This document shows positions 56,342 to 64,000 of a DNA stretch of 64,000 nt, one piece after another. The position numbers and the translations under genes were made by a program. Below the pieces are notes generated by a model. It made no database searches and was not told the origin of the DNA. It worked only from the letters and a program-made list of their open reading frames with translations. Location of the stretch: positions 248,001-312,000 of the forward strand of contig JAACJP010000009.1 in the NCBI GenBank assembly GCA_013368375.1. The letters run 5' to 3'. This DNA comes from Tricholomella constricta. Lineage: Eukaryota > Basidiomycota > Agaricomycetes > Agaricales > Lyophyllaceae. The number at the start of each line of letters is the position of its first letter. Position 1 is the first letter of the stretch.

Positions 56342-57234
56342 ATGACCGTCAACTTAAACTTCTTATTTGAGGATTGGATCAATTTCGACGCGTGCGCTCC
56401 TGAGCCCAACCAACCTTCAAAGTAAGGTTTTTCACTCCCTCCAGCCGTTCCTTATCTCATGATCAGTTTTCTGTCTTTCTCCTCGCTAGTCGGCAAGGAC
56501 ACGACGGAGAGCCGCGTTTCCTAAACTCAATATCTCCGCCAAACAGCATTTTGGGCGTCGTGTTCTCAGGTGATGAAATCAACGAAGGCTTTCCGAGATC
56601 GACTTTCTCAAAGGAAATGTGGAACTCTCCCGGGGTAAGCGGCCTAAAGGTTGTCAAAGATTTACATATCTAAACGGTATTTCAGATGTTCCAAGACATT
56701 TCACTCTCTTCATCTCCTTCCCCCTCCTCCTGCTCGTCATCATCGGAGACACCCCTATCCGTGCAGCTCACGCGCCTGTCACTGGTCGACGACTTGTTCT
56801 CCCCTGACCAGGGTGTTCTTATCGCACAAGCTCTGTGCCCATCGCAATGCCAGTCCGCGTTCACGAATGCCGCGGCTAACTCTCCGGAGAGCAGCGTCAC
56901 GGCCGTTGCACGATCCTCGAAGAAACTGGGTCGTTCCAGGCTCCAACGACATAATAAAGAGAATTGTCCGAGCCATCCGAAAAGTCGCTGGGTCGCGACC
57001 TGTACCGTGAAGTCGTGCAGACGGGACTTCTCTCGCCCAGCGGACCTTGACAGACACCTGAAAACGGTGCATAACAAGAAGACCAAGGTGGAAATTCTCC
57101 AAGACAAGTCTAATAAGCGACTCTACTGCCTGGCTTGCGAAAAGATCTTAGCGCGGAATGACTCTCGAAAGCGCCACGAACGTATTTGCGATGAATATGC
57201 GCTCCAATATTCTCACTCCAAATCCAAACGATAG
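56342..57234 (+). CDS. C2H2 zinc-finger protein 1
   Basis: Three exons, 56342-56421, 56490-56634 and 56686-57234 (774 bases, 257 aa). The N-terminal two thirds are Ser/Pro-rich with acidic patches. Two fingers lie at the C-terminus: C-x4-C-x12-H-x4-H (CTVKSC...HLKTVH, about 186-208) and a C-x2-C-x12-H-x3-C finger (CLAC...HERIC, about 228-248), with the FSRPADLDRH linker typical of fungal DNA-binding fingers. Likely a transcription factor. It is the first of three such genes on the same strand within 7 kb. Confidence 0.8.
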
Positions 57235-58789
57235 TTTATATTCAACCGACCATATTTTATCCTCGTCTTCTTGTCTACATGCACTTCAACGGTAGGCCTG
57301 ATGTCTTGATAATATTTAGTGCCTCGGTATTTTATTTTTCGCCTCCATTGCATCGACAACTTCATTGGCCTGTATATCCGGGATCATCTGTTGGTTCTCT
57401 TCAATGTTCTCATTTAGATCGTGTCGTTTTTCGCTGCATGTTGTGATATAATTTACTACTGTTCTTTTACCTGTAAGCAAAGGGCATGTGAATCCTGCAA
57501 ACCAAGGAGACGCTGGACAGTTCTGAATCAAGAATTGATCCTTCTATGTGTGTATTGATTCCAGAAGGCGTCGATAAAGGTCAGATAAACGGCCAGGAGT
57601 CGAGATCACAGCCTGAGACGCCGAAGTTGACTGAACTTAGGGACATAATTCATGGTAGGTTGTCGCCGTAAGAGGCTTCTAGGTATTTCTGGGCATAAGT
57701 ATACGTGTGGCTGGTCAGAATAAAATGCTGTCGGTCAAATTAGGCTTCAATGATCCATTGTTGAAGATCTACTCTGTATGGCCCCGCCGTAGACGCTCCT
57801 ATGCCCAGCCTTTGCCATTCCGTACGTTCAGTATGGAGATTTAGAGCTGTACATGTTAAACACAGCATGTGAGAGAGCGGCCTGCCTCGGTGATGAAGTC
57901 TTAATAGGCACGTGTAGAAGTCGTGCTCAAAAAGAAAACAAAGATGGACTGGGACCTAGTCACACATCAGTGCCGCCGGGATGTGAAAAGGGGAGCTTGA
58001 GTACAGCAAACAGCACAGCAAACCGGTGTCGAGGATAATGGGTGTTGCCTGCCGATGAATGAATCAATGACGAAGCTATTGAAAGACCTGTGAAAATAGC
58101 CGAGCGTGTACACACGAAATGTACTGAAGTATTTGAAAAGGCTCCGAAGCCGAAGGCAGTGTCTCGGGAAGGTGCTCTGCAAGTCGAATGCACATGTATC
58201 AGCAGATGAATGGCGGGCGTCGGCATCGTGCAGGAAGGGTGGAGTTAATCTGTCCAAAGACACCACAGAGGCAGTACATGTGTGCTGTATAATGCAGTGT
58301 CTTGAAATCAGAAAATACTTCATAAATAGTATCGATCTGACCGACGAATTGACACTGCCAATTCTCTGGCCAGATTAAAAGGACGGCGTTGTGGAGTCCC
58401 CTTGCCAAGGGCAGAGAACATCCATCAGCAGCGAGTTCCAGACATCTGTGTACACATAGAGGAAGATGGCAGCCTGATGAGGAGCTTGAAGCCAGGCTGG
58501 TGCATAGAGCGGTTGAACTTGGACCTTGTCCTCGCGAAGTGCGTTGAACGCAAACGACGCGTGACTCTCATTATGTAAACAGTCGCGTCCACGGTCCGAG
58601 TACCCGACGAGTACCTAAAGTTGCGTTGCGACGACATCGTAAAATTGCACCATGGTCGGGGACAGCTGTGTTTTGAGGCGATGTGGTACATCCCTCAATA
58701 TTGTCAATAGTCTAGGGCTCAGCCCGTTGGCAAGCAGTATAAAGAAGTAACTTCACCGTACCTGCAGTACTCCTATTTTCACCCTTCAA
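57235..58789. other. Intergenic interval
   Basis: 1.55 kb between zinc-finger genes 1 and 2. Open frames here do not show motifs. The right end (about 58735-58789, with TATAAAG at 58739) is a plausible promoter for gene 2. Confidence 0.4.
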
Positions 58790-59818
58790 ATGGATACGGA
58801 TGCCGTCCAGTGTCTATATTCAATAACGAACGGATTTCAAGCCTTTGGCGTGGAAATGTCCTCCGGGCGAGTCCTATCTACTTCAATCTTCCACTCCGAC
58901 TCATGGGCGTAGCAGCGCTCCTGATCCAATCCTCTCATTCGGGCAGGAAGCATACGCGTTTTACCACGAAACCGCGCCTTCGGTGGAGGTTCACTTGACA
59001 GCCCCACTCATTCAAGCCAATGCCTATGCAGCAGATTGCGCGACTGCTTTAAATAACGAACTCTCGTACTCCAACGGCACGGTCTTACTATCTCCGGGTT
59101 TCGCTGCAATCTCTTCAGCTGATGTCCACACCGACGGGGTTCAGGACTATAAACATTTGGCAGAACAACATAGAGCAGGTAAGGACACTCCGGTAGAGCC
59201 TTTACAATCACTTACTTACAAGGTGTTGTGTTCTTCTTTCTAGATGGGAATCTCCATGGCTTTGACTTACGCGAGGACAACTATAAATCCATACTTTTCA
59301 AACATACCGCCCCCAGGCTCAACAGGAATCCACTCTCTCCACATCGAGGACCCCCTTTGGACCTTGGCGAATTACCGCTACCGCTCCCGCACTCAATGAG
59401 TGCGTCCTCAACACCGTTTTCTCCCAACGACGAGGATGCCGAGAATGTCGAAAACGAAAGCATTCTGATCGCTCTTCAGAAGCCCCCAAGCAGTCTTACT
59501 GCCTGGAAGGGGGAGCCGAAGCCCGTCGGTACTCTTTCTACTCATAAAGCTGCCAGAATGCGGCGGAAACCCAATCGCGAGGCGCCCCACTCCTGCAAAT
59601 ACTGCTTCAAAACCTTCACGGTGAAGCGGAATTGGAAATGTATGTCATTGAACCTTAACAGTCCAGTGTTCAAGTTTTCACTTACCTGTTTAGATCACAT
59701 GAGTTCGCATTTTGGTATCAAAGGATATGAGTGCGGCAGCTGTCAAACACGTCTTGCAACTCACGCAAATGCAAGGCGCCATGCGAAGGCCATGCACCCT
59801 GACTCTTTCAAATGTTAG
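58790..59818 (+). CDS. C2H2 zinc-finger protein 2
   Basis: Four exons in the best model: 58790-58809, 58913-59178, 59244-59639 and 59694-59818 (807 bases, 268 aa). The last two exons are firm; the first is tentative, chosen because it supplies an ATG and keeps phase, since exon 2 has no Met. Two fingers at the C-terminus: C-x2-C-x12-H-x3-H (CKYC...HMSSH), split by the last intron, and C-x2-C-x12-H-x4-H (CGSC...HAKAMH). A Pro-rich acidic region precedes them. A TATA box at 58739 is well placed. Likely transcription factor. Confidence 0.72.
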
Positions 59819-61595
59819 CGTCTCTGATCCGAGTCACCTTTTTCTGTTGCGTCTTTTTGAAGCGATATCATTTTCAGCCATTGTCATTCGACCCACTCAA
59901 GAGCTGCAGCTTTTTCTACAAGCATTGTAAGATGGCTTTTTTCACCAGCATGCAGGGAATAGGACTATCTGTATGTTATCCGTATCGTCGTTGCTTCTTC
60001 GACTCGCTCCCGCGGCTTCCTCATACGACCAATTGCATAATGGTGTATGCGTGATACTGCACTTCTATCCACCTCTCTCTGTTTATCACTAATACTAACA
60101 GCTATAATGGTATTCGTCGATTTCCCCCAACGGTGAGGCCCGTTCCGCGCAATTCTTCAGGCCTTTAAAAGTTCCTGCAAGACTCAACCTCCTCTGACCC
60201 AAACTTCCGGGCACTGTAGTGGTTCTTTTGTACCAATTGGCCGGGGGTCAATTTCCTTCTTCAATGGCGTTGCAATCAGACTAACCTGCATCAAGATGAG
60301 ACCCTTGTCCCGCAATAGAATATCCGCTCGCCTGAGGTGATGACTTGTTTTCGGTGCGACGATTTCGGAAAATCCGGGTTGTTCCCCTTCAAGTCATACT
60401 CGGGACATCCTCCATGGCCTTCCAATGTAGTAACTTACGTCTTCTGATCAGTAAAGGCAGGCCTAGATCTCTTCCAGTTCGGTATGAGGACAGCCACCGT
60501 TAATTACATATGATGTCAGAGGAGAATGCATCATTTGATTATTTGCGGGCCAGCTTCATGCTCGAATGGCTTATTCTCCATTGCAGCAGATAGAAGATGT
60601 CATAGTACAGTATGTCGGATTAGGACAAATGTCAGCGCACTGCCCCCTTGTCGGCGAAAAAATGTCCCGCAGGTTACTAATGAATCAATCGAAGTCATTG
60701 TTGTGACTCGGAGAAGTGCACGGTGGGCGCACCAGCATCAAGTACATCCGAAAACAATACAGGCTCAAAGTTGAACGGTGAACAGCCATCTTCAAATCAA
60801 CGCTCAAGATAACCCACGGCCTGAAAGTGCGGCAGTTGCTGATAATTACTGATCGGGGCAATAACATGAATTTCCGTCGCACGAGACGCACAATGTCGGG
60901 TTCGTGGCAGCCTGAGCTTGTTGCCTAATGGCGATCCCGGGATATAACTGTCAAAAAGGCAAATCTGGATTCACATGTGAGTCATATATCTCGTCGTATA
61001 ATCGTCGAGTTCCTTGACAATAACAGTGGCTGAACGCGAGCTAGACGGAAGTGAGCCTCAGGCTGGATTCGGAATTGGCAAAATTTCGAGGGTCGAGCTA
61101 GACCAACACCAAGGTCTTGCCAGAACCCCAAGGCGAACCAAAGGAGTAAGGCCTTGCCGTTACCGCAAGGCGTGTATCTGACTTGTGACAGCACGGACAG
61201 GTGGTGGTCATTTGCAGCCCACGCGAATCTAGAAATGGGCAAACCAAACTCCACGTGGACGTCGCGTGGTTGATCTCACCGACGAGGCGCCAGGCTTAGC
61301 ATTGACCTCAACTTTTGTGTCTGCCTGAAGAACTTCCTGCCACCCATAATACTGCTCGATAAATCTGATGCAATACGCGCTTTTAATCCGAGAAATGTTT
61401 ACCCATCTCTTTCGGAAAGAAATTGGAATGTGGCCATGTCAAGCGCCCACTGATTCTTTGGGATCTGACGCCCAGATTCTCCTTCCTAGCGAAGCCGGCT
61501 GCGCACAGCCCGCACAGCCTCTCCGCAACTGTATATAAGTTGAGTCATTTCAGTCAACGTCGAATACTTCCCCCCCGCCAGCTCTCTCCCCAGCC
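59819..61595. other. Intergenic interval
   Basis: 1.8 kb between zinc-finger genes 2 and 3 without a recognised gene. TATATAAG at 61531-61538 is a good TATA box for gene 3. Confidence 0.4.
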
Positions 61596-63316
61596 ATGTC
61601 CAACGAGCTCTGCCCAATCAATGTAATCCCGGACACACCGCCACTCGCTTCAGCGCTCGAATTACTTGATTGCGAGCCGTCATTCTATGATAACAAAGGT
61701 TCGTCTGTCGCGTGAGCACACCGAGTCCGTTATTCAATCTAATGTCCTTCAGGTCATTTATCCTATCAAGGCTTGAACTCCTACGAGGGTAGTTCTGCGT
61801 ACTTGAACTCTCCTATCTCTTCGGGCTCTTCCAGCCGTACTCTATCGCCTATCTCTCAAATGCTCGACAGTTTTTCGTTGAGCGAGACCTTGCCTGGCGG
61901 TGTCGACGAACCTCTGATCTGTGATTCCATCTGGGCCGGAGACCACAACGTCCTCAGTGCAGCTTCCGCTTCTATTTCTGCTAGAACAACGGCTACTGAG
62001 GGGCTTCATCTAAATATATCCCATAACCAATCGGAAACACTATACCCCTCGAATCCTTCTCCGATCGACATCTCAATATCGCTAGAAGAATTCGACAACC
62101 TTTTCAGGAGAAATTCAAGTGCAATGTCGATGAATCCCAATATATCCTCCGACGAAGATTACTTTCAAGGCACTGATAGCGAATTATATTCATCTCAGTT
62201 TCAAGAAGCTAGCTCATCTTTGCCACCTCTTCAAGATGCCTGGTCACTATCCTCCCTTTCCCCCTCTCCCCTCTTCCCGACTCCCTCCTCCCTCAGCTGC
62301 GGCACTAGTGCACCTTCGTCTTCTTTACTGTCCCCCACGTCTCTACCAGATGCAAACAGGCAGCGCCGCTACAGTCATTCGGACGTTAATGCTCGCAACG
62401 GCCCAGCCAAGTACAGCACATCAATCTGCACATTTCTGTTGTCTCCCAACAGCCAAACAACGGATGGTACGAACAGTCTTTTCGAGCGCCGTCACACACT
62501 TTCGAATGGAAATGCTTCCTCTTCTCCTGAGAAGTACGATCCAAGCGCGTCATCGTCAATTTCCCGGTCTTCCGACACTTTCTCAGATGGCAATAACGTT
62601 CTACAGCGTCGCCACAGCCATTCTCAGGGTAGTCAACCCAGGCTACTCGCAGACGATACGCAGCCTCCCCGCCGTTGGCGCAGCACCACGGCTGTAAGAT
62701 GTCGTAGTCCCTACGCGCGGACCCGAGAATTAACGCCCACGATTAACCATTTGACGCCCGACAGTTCACCTGGCCCAACCAGTCTCATTCCAGTGGAGCG
62801 CTGTGAAAGTAACCGAACCCCCGAATCTCCATCTCCTTCATCCTCTCAGGACATCTTTAGGAGTTACGATGGTAGATCGGGGGTTGGATATCCCATGTTA
62901 CAAAGGGATACGATCGCCTCCGATGCGGTGCTGGAGGCCGCCGCCAGGCGGCGCAAGAAACCCGCGACATACAAATGTGGCACTTGCAATCAGCTGTTGA
63001 CGAGTAAAGATAACCTCAAGAGTATGTTGCCTCCGTCCCCTTTTGTTCGAGCTCAGAAGACTGACGCTTTGATTCCGCAGACCATCAGGACGCCCACGAC
63101 GGTATCCGACGCCATAAGTGCATGTACTGCCCGGAGCGTTTTAGAACGCGAAGTGTGTTGAAGCGCCATCAGAAGAGCACTAAATGTCCGGCCTCTCGCC
63201 TGCTGGTGAAGAAGCAATCGCAGAATGTATGTTGCCCGTATTTGTGGCCAGAACGTACTGACTCTGCCTCACCGGGTGACCAGAAGACTCCTCCTTCTGA
63301 TCTGTCTCCGCAATGA
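61596..63316 (+). CDS. C2H2 zinc-finger protein 3
   Basis: Three exons, 61596-61698, 61753-63021 and 63081-63316 (1,608 bases, 535 aa). A long Ser-rich N-terminal region with repeated RRHS/RRHTLS-type segments (possible kinase sites) precedes two fingers near the C-terminus: C-x2-C-x12-H-x3-H (CGTC...HQDAH), split by the second intron, and C-x2-C-x12-H-x5-C (CMYC...HQKSTKC). A further optional intron, 63227-63283, is 57 bases, stop-free and in frame, and would shorten the tail. A TATA box sits about 60 bases before the start. Likely transcription factor, related in layout to genes 1 and 2. Confidence 0.8.
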
Positions 63317-63718
63317 TATCTCTCTGAGTTAATGAAATACCCCAATAGATGCTCACTTACCTCGTCTCAGTCGTTCATCAATCACCTTATACCTATGCTT
63401 GCAACCCGATTCCCTACATCATTCACAAACTCGTTCTGCTCTCTAATGCTATCATTGCTTGTTGTTATCGTCGACATACATTATTACCATATCTTTTCAG
63501 CACCTAGCGCCCGGGATTTACTCAACAGCATCTCGCTCGACTCCGGGATGAATAATTATGACTCGCTTGAATCTCGAATTTCACCATCTTGTGCCTTGTT
63601 CTCGATCTTGTTCCGAGGAGGTAGACGTGAGCAATCTCACCCACAACGCCAAAGTGCCGAGAGCTGGCGGCCCCGCACGTCGGAACTTACGCGAAGGACC
63701 CTCAGTCGACAAGTCATC

Positions 63719-64000
63719 TCAGCTTGACTCGATGTCTTTCAGATCCCTCTCGGTTTCAATCTGCTGCTGCGCGTAGATCCTGTCTGCAGCCTTTGCAATA
63801 AGGCGTTGCCTGCCCAATGGAACCCAAAGCGCCATGAAAGAGACATACACGGCATCGAGAAATTGCATACAAGGCGAACTTGCACGACGCAGGAATAATT
63901 CAAATGAGAAGAAGCGTTGAAAGTCAGGGAGTGCGTAGAAGATGAAGTAGAAGAACTCCTGAAAAGGAATCACTGTCCTAGGATTTCTGTCATATTCTCT
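63719..64000 (-). CDS. 3' part of an unknown gene, cut by the window edge
   Basis: The minus strand is open from the right edge to a TGA at 63719-63721. It encodes at least 93 residues: RNPRTVIPFQEFFYFIFYAL, a hydrophobic middle (VYVSFMALWVPLG) and a charged tail (AAD RIYAQQQIETERD). It looks like the C-terminus of a membrane-associated protein; no family is recognised and the start is outside. Confidence 0.5.
   Translation of the reverse strand, partial: REYDRNPRTVIPFQEFFYFIFYALPDFQRFFSFELFLRRASSPCMQFLDAVYVSFMALWVPLGRQRLIAKAADRIYAQQQIETERDLKDIESS

Noticed and set aside
58805..58841. 37-base intron giving an alternative start for zinc-finger gene 2
   Set aside because: Shorter than every other intron in the window; the 103-base alternative keeps phase, though the first exon stays tentative.

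Overview
This is fungal nuclear DNA, most likely from an agaricomycete basidiomycete. Almost every gene is cut by many short GT-AG introns (mostly 50-80 bases), genes lie close together on both strands, and the protein set is that of a fil­amentous mushroom-forming fungus: a Yvc1-type TRP channel, a YANK-type kinase, an F-box-like/ankyrin protein, a Crinkler-like NTPase-nuclease, a small-secreted-protein pair and several C2H2 regulators. I built the gene models by hand, joining exons so that phase is kept and splice sites are used; all coding sums quoted are multiples of three. No database search was run, so family names rest on motif recognition. No rRNA, tRNA, CRISPR array or operon was seen.

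Layout. Bases 1-9,260 are a nest of transposons: a decayed LINE endonuclease, a solo LTR inserted in it with a perfect 5-base target duplication, a 1.28-kb inverted-repeat element, a 3.27-kb pogo-like transposon with TA target duplications and a lightly damaged transposase, and a broken Tc1/mariner transposase. Right beside the nest lies a gene for a P-loop NTPase fused to a restriction-endonuclease-like domain (9,287-11,146, minus).

From 12 to 47 kb is a mostly housekeeping block: vacuolar cation channel YVC1 (18 exons, minus), a YANK kinase, a macro-domain ADP-ribose hydrolase, an MFS sugar transporter, an F-box-like/ankyrin protein, an unknown 285-aa protein divergent from a nucleolar RRM protein (NIFK/Nop15 type), phosphate permease PHO84, an LYR-motif protein, eIF1A, an NAD-dependent epimerase, GATOR1/SEACIT subunit NPR3 divergent from splicing factor CWC2, translation-associated TMA46, and an unknown 767-aa protein.

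From 48 to 64 kb the sequence is more accessory: two paralogous small secreted six-cysteine (knottin-spaced) proteins 3 kb apart, a fragment duplicated from the neighbouring leucine-rich-repeat gene, the intact LRR gene, three C2H2 zinc-finger genes in a row on the plus strand, and the 3' part of an unknown gene running off the right edge.

The genes do not form one pathway. Recurring themes are nutrient transport and sensing (PHO84, sugar transporter, NPR3, YVC1) and RNA or translation work (NIFK-like, CWC2, eIF1A, TMA46). The most notable points are the nested insertions with readable target duplications, the transposon-adjacent NTPase-nuclease, the knottin pair, the C2H2 array, and an unusual splicing style with 9-23-base exons, five inferred GC-AG introns and several stop-free introns whose length is a multiple of three.
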